Source: Treponema sp. | GTDB lineage: Bacteria; Spirochaetota; Spirochaetia; Treponematales; Treponemataceae | Reading direction: 5' to 3' | DNA: 64,000 nt | Assembly (NCBI GenBank): GCA_017651065.1 | Contig: JAGCDP010000030.1 | Span: 1-64,000 of the forward strand | Shown: positions 38,161 through 47,700 of the stretch, piece by piece | Layout of the letters: every line of letters starts with the position of its first letter | Position numbering within the stretch: position 1 is the first letter of the stretch | Made by a program: the position numbers and the translations under genes | Notes under the pieces: generated by a model | What the model was told of the DNA's origin: nothing | Databases searched by the model: none | What the model saw: only the letters and a program-made list of their open reading frames with translations

Positions 38161-40086
38161 TTAATTTTCAAGCTCTGTTGCAATCTTCTCCAGATTCTTC
38201 TTTGCAGTTTCATTATTAGGATCAACTACAAGAGCATTTTCATACCACTTCTTTGCTGCAAGATACTGCTTCTGAAGCGAATAGATGTTTCCAAGGTTGT
38301 TCATGGCTGCAACATTACCCATCTTTGCAGAAACTTCATAAACAGAAATTGCCTTTGAATACTGGCCAGATCTTACATAAAGAAGACCAAGCTGATTATA
38401 TAATGAAGCCGAAGCTCCCTGCTTTTTAATTCGTTCCTGAACATCAGCAATCTGTGGTCCAAATTCCTGATTAATATATTGTGTAAGAACTTTTTCTACA
38501 GTTGAAGTAAGAGTTGATTCAAGCGGCATCTTTGTTGTAACTTCATCTGAACTAAAGCCAGAAGGAGGATAAGCTTTCCATGCATCGGCAAGAACAACAA
38601 AGCTTAAATCTTCTTCGTCGTCTATAGCTTTATTAACTTTTTCTGCACCCTTGAGCCAGCTGTTCATATAGCCTTCGCTGATTGATTTCATTGAAATTGG
38701 AAGCCATACTTCGTCATCAACAATCAGGATTCTTTCTGTTCCGTTGAACATACCTAAAAGATTTGAATTAGCTTCACCAAGATTTATGGCAACAATAAAA
38801 TCATCCTCGAGCGGAATGAAGGCTGAACCAATACCGACAGATTCGAGCATTGACATAAACAGAATTGCAATATCATCCTTATCACCCGAACGATAAGAAA
38901 GTGTCTGGTATGGATACTGAATATAATCAAGAGATGAAAGATCAAGGTGAGCTGTGTTATAAGGTGTGTCTGAAGTTTCTTCGCAGATAACACCAATGCT
39001 GCGGATACCTTCAAGAATATACATTGAATACTGCATATTCTTATTCAAACCGGAATGAGTATGTGAATTGGCAACACCAACAAAGAATTTTGAAGTTTCA
39101 AATACTTCCTGAGCTTTTGAAGAAACAAAGCTGGCAATAACAGCAGGGTCAACCCAACGCATTGTATTTCTGTTGTGAACCGGAATTGTTACAGGAATTA
39201 CTGCAACACGAGTATCACCAAGAAGATCATATTCAACAACAACTTCACCAGAAATTTTTCCAGCTTCAGAGAATCGCATTACCTTATCTGTAAAGTCTGC
39301 GTAAAGAGGAATCTCTTCTGAAGAATGCTTGTAGATTACCTTAACCTGACCACATTCCTGTTCCGAAGCAGTATAACCTTCTGCACGGAAACGAACCTTA
39401 ACATTACGGATTTCGGCAGCTTCATTATTCAAAACTGTGATTGTTCCGATTGATTCATTTTTATAAATTGAGAAAAGAACAGGGAATACGCTGTCATCAT
39501 ATTCTGCTGTTACATCTACGTTACCAGAGGTTTTCTGAGTATCAAATTTAAAGCTTACAGAAACACCTGCTGTAAGACCTGCTGCTCCAGGATTTCCAAA
39601 ATAAGTATTGTACTGGCAGTTGAACCACGAAAGATTCAAACCTACAGAAACCTTTGTATTAATTTTATAACTTGCGTCTGCAAAAACACGGTACCACGGA
39701 GCGTAGTGAGCTCTTTCATTTGTAAAGGCACCATAAGCACCAAGAGCAAGACCACCATCAACTTCAAGACGTGCAAGTGGCGAAAAGAATCCACTTACCT
39801 GTGCACCAAATGGAACTATTAGAAGATTAGGATCAACTCCAGCTTCAAGATTTTTTGAATTGTTTTTTGGCAAAACAATAAAGCCGAATTCCGGACCTAC
39901 ATTAAGAAAGCCTTTAAGATTTATTCCTACATCTATGAACGCACCACCACCGACAGGATCGTACTTTTGTTCTTTACCTGAAAGAAACGGGAACATGGCG
40001 GTTGGAGTTACTTTTAATGTGATTTCTGTAGCGAAAGAAGACGCACACAAAAAGAGTGCGACAATAAATGCATATTTTTTTTTCAT
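38161..40086 (-). CDS. Barrel-like and degenerate transglutaminase-like envelope protein with C-terminal TPRs
   Basis: A 641-residue paralogue of the neighbouring 717-residue protein. Signal peptide YAFIVALFLCASSFA; barrel-like region about 20-200; beta domain about 205-315 (IGTITVLNNEAAEIRNVKVRF matching IGEIEIINNEDNAISDVTVSF-type sequence next door); transglutaminase-like fold about 330-500. The catalytic Cys position is Lys403 (SGDKDDI versus GGDCDDL) and the catalytic His is missing (EDDFIVAIN versus GHIYMAFD), while DDEVWLP is kept. The domain is therefore probably a binding fold. The last 100 residues hold two to three TPR units instead of the membrane helix of its paralogue. It is the first gene of the operon. 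Confidence 0.78.
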   Translation of the reverse strand: MKKKYAFIVALFLCASSFATEITLKVTPTAMFPFLSGKEQKYDPVGGGAFIDVGINLKGFLNVGPEFGFIVLPKNNSKNLEAGVDPNLLIVPFGAQVSGFFSPLARLEVDGGLALGAYGAFTNERAHYAPWYRVFADASYKINTKVSVGLNLSWFNCQYNTYFGNPGAAGLTAGVSVSFKFDTQKTSGNVDVTAEYDDSVFPVLFSIYKNESIGTITVLNNEAAEIRNVKVRFRAEGYTASEQECGQVKVIYKHSSEEIPLYADFTDKVMRFSEAGKISGEVVVEYDLLGDTRVAVIPVTIPVHNRNTMRWVDPAVIASFVSSKAQEVFETSKFFVGVANSHTHSGLNKNMQYSMYILEGIRSIGVICEETSDTPYNTAHLDLSSLDYIQYPYQTLSYRSGDKDDIAILFMSMLESVGIGSAFIPLEDDFIVAINLGEANSNLLGMFNGTERILIVDDEVWLPISMKSISEGYMNSWLKGAEKVNKAIDDEEDLSFVVLADAWKAYPPSGFSSDEVTTKMPLESTLTSTVEKVLTQYINQEFGPQIADVQERIKKQGASASLYNQLGLLYVRSGQYSKAISVYEVSAKMGNVAAMNNLGNIYSLQKQYLAAKKWYENALVVDPNNETAKKNLEKIATELEN

Positions 40087-40165
40087 ACTTTTTTTCTTAT
40101 CTCTCTCTTATTGTTATTTTCGGCAGAATTCCCCTATCCGCGCACAAAAACAACAACTTTATTCT

Positions 40166-40194
40166 ATTATAGAGAGTTTTCGGAATTTTTGCAA
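40166..40194 (-). promoter_or_regulatory. Promoter of the three-gene envelope operon
   Basis: On the minus strand, TTGCAA (40189-40194), a 17-nt spacer and TATAAT (40166-40171). It sits within the last codons of the upstream SulP gene. It predicts a roughly 70-nt leader before ATG 40086, so this operon is not leaderless. Confidence 0.6.
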
Positions 40195-41882
40195 CGGTCC
40201 AGCGCCTGATTTATATTTTCAAAGATATTTTCGCGGCCAAGCTTGTCTGCCATGCCTGTTTTTTCGAGCAAAAGATAAGGCTGAGTATGAATTCCACTGA
40301 TTACAATGGTAATTCCCTTGCGGTCACAAGCTGCTTTACACTGTTCCAGAGCACGAATTCCACCGGCATCAAGGTAAATGGTGTTTCTCATGCGAAGAAC
40401 CAGGTATTTACAGTCTGTTCGGGCACGTTCTGTGGCTAATTCAAACTTGCGGACTGTACCAAAAAAGAGTGGACCTTCAATTTCGTAAACGAATGTCTGC
40501 GGCGGAATATCAAGATTTTCGGCCGGCTGGTCCTTTTTAATACCACCGGTAAGGATTTCACGCTCATTCTGAACTTCAGAAAGGTCAATCATCTTTTTAA
40601 TGAAGAAGAAGGCTGCAAAACCAAGGCCAACTTCGATTGCAACTGTAAGATCTACGAAAACTGTAATAAGGAATGTTACTAAAAATACTGTAATGTCTGA
40701 TTTTTGACCTTTTACAAGCGAGCGGATAGCCGGGAAACCTGCCATATTCCATGCAACGTTGATTAAAACTGCTGCAAGAGCTGCCATCGGGATATATGCG
40801 GCGTATTTTCCGGCAAAAAGCAGGATTAAAAGCAGTGTAATTGCGTGAATTATGCCTGCAATCGGGGTGCGGCCTCCGTTTTTGATGTTTGTAGCGGTAC
40901 GGGCAATGGCACCGGTTGCAGGAATGCCTCCAAAAAGAGGGCTTGCTATGTTGGCAACTCCCTGGGCAATGAGTTCTGTGTTTGAATCGTGCTTTGTACC
41001 AATCATACCATCGGCAACTACAGCGCTAAGAAGCGACTCAATAGCGGCCAGAACTGCAATGGAAATTGATGTTGGGAACAGCGTTGTAATTGTTTTTATG
41101 CTGAGTGACGGCAACTGTGGCTTTGGAAGTGTGTTTGGAATAACAAAATGAGGACTTCCGTCTGCAAAAGTTCCGATTGTGTCTGTGCGGAGGCCTGCAG
41201 TTTTCTCTAAAATGATACTTACAACTGTTGCGGCAATGATAACTACAAAGCTTCCAGGGATTTTTTTAATGAATTTTGACCATATAAAAATAAATGCAAG
41301 GCAAACTGCAGCCATAATTGTTGAATACCAGTTTACGCTGGCAGCCGCACGGATGTAAACGATGATTTTTGGAAGGAAGTCTCCGGGCATTTTGGAATAT
41401 TCTTCGCCAAGGATTGTCATTGGTGTGGTGAAATCCGGGCGCAGTCCAAAAAAGTCTCCAAGCTGACCGGCTGCAATAGTTACTGCAATACCTGCGGTAA
41501 AGCCTGTTACGATTGTATATGGGATAAACTTTACAAGACCACCCATCTTAAAAGCACCAAGAAGAATAAGGATAATTCCGGCCATCATGGTTGCTGTAGC
41601 AAGGCCTCCAAGTCCGTACTGGGCAACTACGCCATAAACAATTACTGCAAAAGCACCTGTAGGCCCGCCAATCTGCACCCGGCTGCCTCCAAGTGCCGAA
41701 ATACAAAAGCCTGCAATTATTGCGGTAAAAAGGCCTGCCGCAGGGTTCACGCCCGAAGCAATGGCAAAAGCAATAGCCAGCGGAAGTGCAACAATCCCGA
41801 CAATCACGCCAGCAATGAGGTCGCTTACGAAGGTTTTAGTATTGTAAGATTTTAGTGAATTAAGAAGTTCTGGTTTAAACAT
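40167..41882 (-). CDS. SulP-family anion transporter with STAS domain
   Basis: A 571-residue membrane transporter (SLC26/SulP). About 12-14 hydrophobic segments cover residues 20-430, starting with the SulP signature DLIAGVIVGIVALPLAIAFAIASGVNPAAGLFTAIIAGF. A cytoplasmic STAS domain follows (about 455-570, FVYEIEGPLFFGTVRKF, IYLDAGGIRALEQC). SulP proteins carry sulfate, bicarbonate or other anions, often with Na+ or H+. There are no cysteine or sulfate assimilation genes nearby to decide the substrate. A TATAAT at 41892-41897 predicts a 3-nt leader. Confidence 0.9.
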   Translation of the reverse strand: MFKPELLNSLKSYNTKTFVSDLIAGVIVGIVALPLAIAFAIASGVNPAAGLFTAIIAGFCISALGGSRVQIGGPTGAFAVIVYGVVAQYGLGGLATATMMAGIILILLGAFKMGGLVKFIPYTIVTGFTAGIAVTIAAGQLGDFFGLRPDFTTPMTILGEEYSKMPGDFLPKIIVYIRAAASVNWYSTIMAAVCLAFIFIWSKFIKKIPGSFVVIIAATVVSIILEKTAGLRTDTIGTFADGSPHFVIPNTLPKPQLPSLSIKTITTLFPTSISIAVLAAIESLLSAVVADGMIGTKHDSNTELIAQGVANIASPLFGGIPATGAIARTATNIKNGGRTPIAGIIHAITLLLILLFAGKYAAYIPMAALAAVLINVAWNMAGFPAIRSLVKGQKSDITVFLVTFLITVFVDLTVAIEVGLGFAAFFFIKKMIDLSEVQNEREILTGGIKKDQPAENLDIPPQTFVYEIEGPLFFGTVRKFELATERARTDCKYLVLRMRNTIYLDAGGIRALEQCKAACDRKGITIVISGIHTQPYLLLEKTGMADKLGRENIFENINQALDRCKNSENSL

Positions 41883-41891
41883 AATGAAGAG

Positions 41892-41897
41892 ATTATA
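41892..41897 (-). promoter_or_regulatory. -10 box of the SulP gene
   Basis: A perfect TATAAT on the minus strand, 9 nt before ATG 41882, predicting a leader of about 3 nt. It shares the context TCGCTATAAT with the COG2426 promoter at 49631. Confidence 0.5.
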
Positions 41898-41915
41898 GCG
41901 AGAAGTGACTTTTGA

Positions 41916-41924
41916 TGCTATACT
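41916..41924 (+). promoter_or_regulatory. Extended -10 promoter of the addB-like gene, leaderless type
   Basis: TGC followed by TATACT (41919-41924), ending 6 nt before ATG 41931. No ribosome-binding site. The 48-bp gap is shared with the divergent SulP promoter. Confidence 0.6.
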
Positions 41925-41930
41925 GTTTGT

Positions 41931-44798
41931 ATGAATAACACCCTTTCTGTTAGCCCGAAAAAGCTTTCTTCACTGTTCAAACAATATCTCCCCAATCCAA
42001 ACGTGTTGTTTGTGTTCTCGACCGATGTTGTTATGAACTCGTGGATTGACTGGTGCGTTTGTCATGAAGAGGAATCCGGGGTTTCGGCGGTGGAGCTGGA
42101 GCGGTTTGTTTCGTGGGATAAGTTTAAAGGGGCTTATGCTTCGGTAAATCAGGCAGACAAAAATGTTATTCCTTCCCTGCTCCGAAAGATTTTTGTGAGC
42201 AATTTGATCCGCCGCAATACAACAGAAAAGTTTTTTAAGAAAATCATAAATCCGGATTATGCAGAAACTGCAGGGTCTTTTACAGACTGGATTGCAAAGA
42301 TTCTTCCGTCGCTTAAGCTATGGCATGATTTGATGGAAAAGGCTGGAGACACTGGGGCCGCCGGCGATGAGGAAGATTCTGATTTTGAAATTTTGTATAA
42401 CGAGTATAACACCTTTTTGCAGGAGAATAACTTTTTTGAACCTGCGTGGTCTGTGCCTGATTTTTCTGCTGCAGAAAAAAAGGTTCTCATCATTTATCCT
42501 GAAACTCTGGAAGATTTTGCAGACTACATAGATGTTTTTAATGAGTGCAAGGCAATCACTTTGATTACTATGCCTTCAGAAGAGCCGCTGCACCCGGTCT
42601 GCATAAAATACAGCGACTCGCGCAAAGAACTACGCATGACAATTCTTGCAATCAGAAAGCTTGTAGCAGACGGAAAGGCAAACTGGACAGACATTACCTT
42701 AAATGTACCTGACCTTGAAACCTACCGTCCTTATCTTGAACGAGAGCTTTCAAATTACTGCGTGCCTTTTGTAATCCGCGCGGGCTTTCCATTAACTTCA
42801 AATTGTGCAGGAATTATTTTTAATGAAATTCTTGACTGCTATAATTCGGATTTTTCTTATGACAGTGTGCGCGCCCTCTTGCTTGATAATTACATTCCGT
42901 GGAAAAAAGAATTTGAAGAAGTAAAAGAAAATCTTATTCGCGAAGGTCAGAGGCTTCGATGTATCTGCAGTTATAATGAAAACGGCAGTCAGAAAATTGA
43001 TGTCTGGAAGGAAGCGCTTTCTAAAATAAATCACGACGAGCGCGAATACACTTTTTACAGCCAGCTAAAAAAGGACATTACTGCAATTTGTCAGAGCAAT
43101 ACGTTTGCCGCAATTCATGTTGCCTGGATGGCTTTCAAAACCCGTTACCTTGAATCTTCGGAATTTTCTGAAACTGCAGATAAAATCATAAGCCGCTGTA
43201 TAACAGAACTGAACACTCTTATTTCTATCGAGAAAAACTATTGTGAACCTATGGGCCTTTCCGTTGATTCACCTTACGAATTTTTCATAAACGAGCTTAG
43301 TAAAAAAACTTACACTCCGCAGAACAGTGCTGTGGGAATGTCAGTTTTCCCGTATAAGCTTTCGGCAGCGGCTGCTTTTAAATATCAATTTGTAATTGAT
43401 TCAAGCCAGAATAATCTTGAGATGCCATTTAAAAGACTTTCGTTCCTTAATGCAGGTAAACGCAGTTTGCTTAAGCTAACCGACGAGGACAAAAGGTTCA
43501 ACGCATCAAAGGCCTTCATCCGCCTTTACGCAAAATCTGGCGACGACACAATGCCTATGTTCTCTTGCGCCGAAGATACCTTTGCGGGATTTGCAATTGC
43601 GCATACTTATTTAAAACCAATCAATAAAAATCCCGTTGAAGAGGAATTGGAGAAGAGTGATTTTATTCAGAATGAGAAGAAGTGGTTTTTGAAAGGTGGC
43701 CCTTCGACAGGCTCAGGGACCACACAGGCGCAGCAAGACCAATTCCACCGCTGGCACTCCTTCAACACTTCCCGCTACTCTACTCCGGTACCTTACCAGG
43801 TACCGCCGGCTCTCAAAAAGAAAATTGACTGGTATCTTGGTGAAAACAGAAGCATTCATAATCCGCTTTCAGATAAAGATACAATCACCATTTCGCAGTC
43901 TGACATGAAATCATTTTTCCCGTGCCCGCGCAGATGGATTTTTGACAAAGTACTCAAACTTGAACCTGACAGTCTTTCGACTTCACTCATCGGCCGCTAC
44001 GACATGGGAAACATTCATCACAAAATTATGGAGCTGTATGGAAAATCGCTCATGAATAAAAATCAGCCGCTGCCAAAAGTTGTTGATGACATAATCGAAA
44101 ACGAACAGGAGCTTATTGGAATTATAAACGGTTTTGCCTACGAAGCAATTCATGATCCGGAACAGGAATACAGCAAAAGTCCGCTCACTCTAAAAATGCT
44201 CGAATCTCAGATTCCTGCTATCACAAATAATATCCTGGACTTTTTAAGAAGCTTTTGCAAAACTTTTGAAGGCTACAACGTTCGTGGCGTAGAAAAATGG
44301 TATAACAGTAACAGCACCGACCGCAGATGGAATTACAATGGAAAGATTGACTGCATTCTTACAGCAGGAAGCAATCACCCCGAAGACATAGGCTGGACTA
44401 TCATTGACTATAAAAACAGCGCAACAGCAATGCCAGCTGCCAAAGATGCAGTAATTTCTGATGACGGAGCCCTGGGTGATTTTCAGATGCCTATGTACAT
44501 CACACTTATCCGCGAAAATGAAAAGATCAAAGATATAACTCAGGCTGCTTTTTATGCAATCAATGCACCGGAAAAAAGTAATCACAGAGTAATTGTAGGC
44601 AAAGGTCGTACAGCACAAACAATGGAAGAATATGAAAAAACAATCCAGGCGTTTGAAGAATATGCCGAAAGCTTTGCACAGTGCGTAGAAAACTCTGAAT
44701 ATCCATTGACTCAGGTTGATGTTTTTGAAGATTGTGGCGGCTGTAATTATAAATCAATCTGCCGTTACAATTATACAATTGCAGGGAGGGCAAAATGA
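41931..44798 (+). CDS. addB: AddB-like helicase-nuclease subunit (PD-(D/E)XK, Fe-S)
   Basis: A 955-residue protein paired with an AddA-like helicase for double-strand-break processing. The C-terminal nuclease has IIDYKNS (D-x-K motif) and four cysteines: Cys665 (PCPRRW), Cys935, Cys938 and Cys944. The C-x2-C-x5-C spacing equals that described for the Fe-S cluster of Bacillus AddB. Unlike Bacillus AddB, no Walker A is visible at the N-terminus, as in several shorter AddB/RexB-type proteins. The genomic repeat inserts PSTGSGT near residue 592, in the linker before the nuclease. Its stop overlaps the addA-like start (ATGA). Confidence 0.8.
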   Translation: MNNTLSVSPKKLSSLFKQYLPNPNVLFVFSTDVVMNSWIDWCVCHEEESGVSAVELERFVSWDKFKGAYASVNQADKNVIPSLLRKIFVSNLIRRNTTEKFFKKIINPDYAETAGSFTDWIAKILPSLKLWHDLMEKAGDTGAAGDEEDSDFEILYNEYNTFLQENNFFEPAWSVPDFSAAEKKVLIIYPETLEDFADYIDVFNECKAITLITMPSEEPLHPVCIKYSDSRKELRMTILAIRKLVADGKANWTDITLNVPDLETYRPYLERELSNYCVPFVIRAGFPLTSNCAGIIFNEILDCYNSDFSYDSVRALLLDNYIPWKKEFEEVKENLIREGQRLRCICSYNENGSQKIDVWKEALSKINHDEREYTFYSQLKKDITAICQSNTFAAIHVAWMAFKTRYLESSEFSETADKIISRCITELNTLISIEKNYCEPMGLSVDSPYEFFINELSKKTYTPQNSAVGMSVFPYKLSAAAAFKYQFVIDSSQNNLEMPFKRLSFLNAGKRSLLKLTDEDKRFNASKAFIRLYAKSGDDTMPMFSCAEDTFAGFAIAHTYLKPINKNPVEEELEKSDFIQNEKKWFLKGGPSTGSGTTQAQQDQFHRWHSFNTSRYSTPVPYQVPPALKKKIDWYLGENRSIHNPLSDKDTITISQSDMKSFFPCPRRWIFDKVLKLEPDSLSTSLIGRYDMGNIHHKIMELYGKSLMNKNQPLPKVVDDIIENEQELIGIINGFAYEAIHDPEQEYSKSPLTLKMLESQIPAITNNILDFLRSFCKTFEGYNVRGVEKWYNSNSTDRRWNYNGKIDCILTAGSNHPEDIGWTIIDYKNSATAMPAAKDAVISDDGALGDFQMPMYITLIRENEKIKDITQAAFYAINAPEKSNHRVIVGKGRTAQTMEEYEKTIQAFEEYAESFAQCVENSEYPLTQVDVFEDCGGCNYKSICRYNYTIAGRAK
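43700..43721 (+). repeat. 22-bp repeat copy 6 (PSTGSGT reading)
   Basis: An exact copy in the opposite orientation relative to the gene, so it is read in another frame (P-S-T-G-S-G-T). It lies in the linker before the nuclease domain of the AddB-like protein. Confidence 0.9.
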
Positions 44799-47700
44799 GC
44801 GACTACAGTTATCTTGACCTTCTTGAAAAACGACACAAAAAACTTGATGACAAACAGCGGGCAGTTTGCTGCAGAACAGACAACACAATTGTAGCAGCAG
44901 GTGCAGGTTCCGGAAAAACTCAGGTACTTGCAACCCGTTTTGCATGGCTTGTAATGTCACAGAATATCCGCGCCCCTCAAATACTTACGCTTACATTTAC
45001 AAAAAAAGCTGCCGGCGAAATGTACGAGCGAATCTACCAGACTCTCGATTTTTTTGCAAATGATGAAGGAACTCCTGCTCTTGAAAAAAAACGTGCCACT
45101 CTTGCTCTTGAAGAATTTTCTGACACACATATTCAGACATTGGACTCTTACTGTAATTCAATTGTAAAGCAGGCTGCAAACCGCTATGGAATCCGTCCTG
45201 ATTTTAATGCAGGCGGCAGCGACTCTCTTGAAGATATAAAAAAGCTTGCACTTCCTTATGTGCTTGAAAATAAAGACAGACCTTGCATTCAGCAATATGC
45301 CCAGGCCGGACGACTTGAAGATTTTGCTTATTCCGTGCTTGCAGAAGCCGTGAACAAATATACTACTCTTGCAGATGACCCTGACTTTTTTGTTTCTAAG
45401 CTTGAGGCACAGAAGGAATTGTTGTTACAGAGCTGGAACTGGCTTGTTTGCGGAATTCCGACTCCAGAATGTAATGCAGGAACAACTCCTCTTAAAGCTC
45501 TTATTCCGGAATTGCAGCGATTATACAAAGAAGCCCAATTTGTTTCTCCGGGAAATAAGTTCCTTCTTTCATGTCATCCGGCTCTTGATTTCTTAGACCA
45601 GCTTGATACAAATGAAATAACCAGTCTTGATGACCTTAAGGATGACCTTGAAAAAATCATTAAAGGACTTAAACTTGTAGAGAAAATCACATTACCAAGT
45701 GGTAAACAAAAGGTAGAAGTTGTAAACCTTAAGGATGTAATAAAACCGTTTAGAGATTCAGTTTCTCCAACTCTACTTTCTTTGTGCGCTTATATTCAAC
45801 AGCTAGATGAAACCACTGACCTTTATAAAATGTTCGATGATTTTTCTGCAATCGTAAATGATTCAAAGCGCCAGACAGGCAACCTCACTTTTGCAGATAT
45901 CAGCGAGCTTGCCTTGAAGATTCTTAATGAACAGGAAGATCTTCGCACACAGGAACAAAACGCCTACGAAAAAATCATGATTGACGAGTTCCAGGATAAC
46001 AATGCCAAGAACAAAGAGCTGCTCTTTTTGTTGAACAATAGCGGGCAAAAGCTATTCTTCGTTGGTGATGAAAAACAGTCAATTTATAAATTCCGAGGGG
46101 CTGATGTTTCTGTTTTCAATAAGCTTAAAACTGAACTTGGCGACGACTGCTTTTTGCAGATGAATTACAACTACCGTTCCAACAACAATCTGCTTACAAC
46201 GTTCAACCGCATATTCGGCGAAAATGATTTTATTTTTGACAATCAGACAGAAGAACTTTATGAAGCAAAATATTCTGTTCCGGCAATAAAGTTTGATCCG
46301 GCAACTCAAAAGGAGCTTCCAGCGGAATCGCTTACAGACGTTCAGAACAGGTTCCTTTCAATTTCAAGACTCGACCCTGATGCGTTGGATCCTTCAATTC
46401 ACTTTGGAGTAAAAGACCAGCTTGCAATTAGTATTGCAAAAACTATTCTTGAGTTTAAAAAGAACATGGAAGACCAGGGCAAAGAATATGGTTTTTCAAA
46501 GTTCGCAATTCTTGACCGTGGAAGAACAGACCGCCGCTATCTTATAAAATGGCTCAATGTTTTTAATATTCCATACACTATGGATATGAACACTTCCATT
46601 TTTTCTGACGGTCCGATTAATGATATTTATAATTTCATTCAGCTTTGTGTTTATCCTCAAGACAGAATTTCTCTTGCAGGTTACCTTGCCTCTCCTTTTG
46701 CAAACTTAAGCGAAGAGACTGTTGAAGCAGTGCTTGCAGGAGCCGGAGCTGATGACATTCAAGATGAAACTGAACGCGCAAAATATCAGGCAGCTATGGA
46801 TTTTTATAAAGAGCAGAAGCTTTTGACACTGAGCCGTCCTCTTACAAAAACACTCGAGCTTTTGTGGAATGAATGCGGCTATCGTTATGAAACAATGTTC
46901 AGCTACAGAAAATCGCTTTACGAAGAACAGTTTGATATGCTGTTTGAACTTGCACGTCAGACAGATTTGAATGATAAAGGAATTGCCTGGTTTAGTGATC
47001 AGTTGAGTCAGATTAAGAACAAGGAAATCACTTCGTTTGGCGATGATGTCGAAATCAATTTTGATGAGCTTACCTACCCTATAGAAAAAGGCGATGCCGT
47101 AAACATCATGACAATTCACAAGAGTAAGGGACTTCAGTTTGGTTATGTTTTTGTTTATGGTTGTACAAATGTAAACAAAAAAAGCAGAGACTCGCAATTC
47201 TTCTTTGACCAGAAATACGGACTCACAGTAAAGCCTGGTAACGGAACAAAAAATTACTTTTTCATGAGGCAGGAAGAACAGGCCGCAAAAGAAGAGCTTG
47301 CAGAATTCCGCCGTTTGATTTATGTAGCAATAACCCGCGCCGAAGATTATGTAGAAATTGTAGGTTCCTGGAAAGCAGAACCAACCGACTCCTGGGAAAA
47401 AGAAGATTCCCTGCGGCTTATTGAAAAGCTTGATTTACACTACCTGAATGATGAAACAAAACCATTCAGTCCATTCAAGAGCCTTGAAATAATTCCCGTT
47501 GAACGCGAAGAAATGAAGGGCATGCTTTACAATACAAACTCCCTTAAAGCAGAAAGGGAACGTGTTGCCGCTGCTGAAGAATTGTATAAGGGAGAACCTG
47601 CAATTAAATATGAGTGGCCTGAATCTAACAGAAAAACTCCTTCATCGCTGGAAAAGGAATACCTTTCTCAAACTGCCCAGGACAGTGACAGTGGGCAGTC

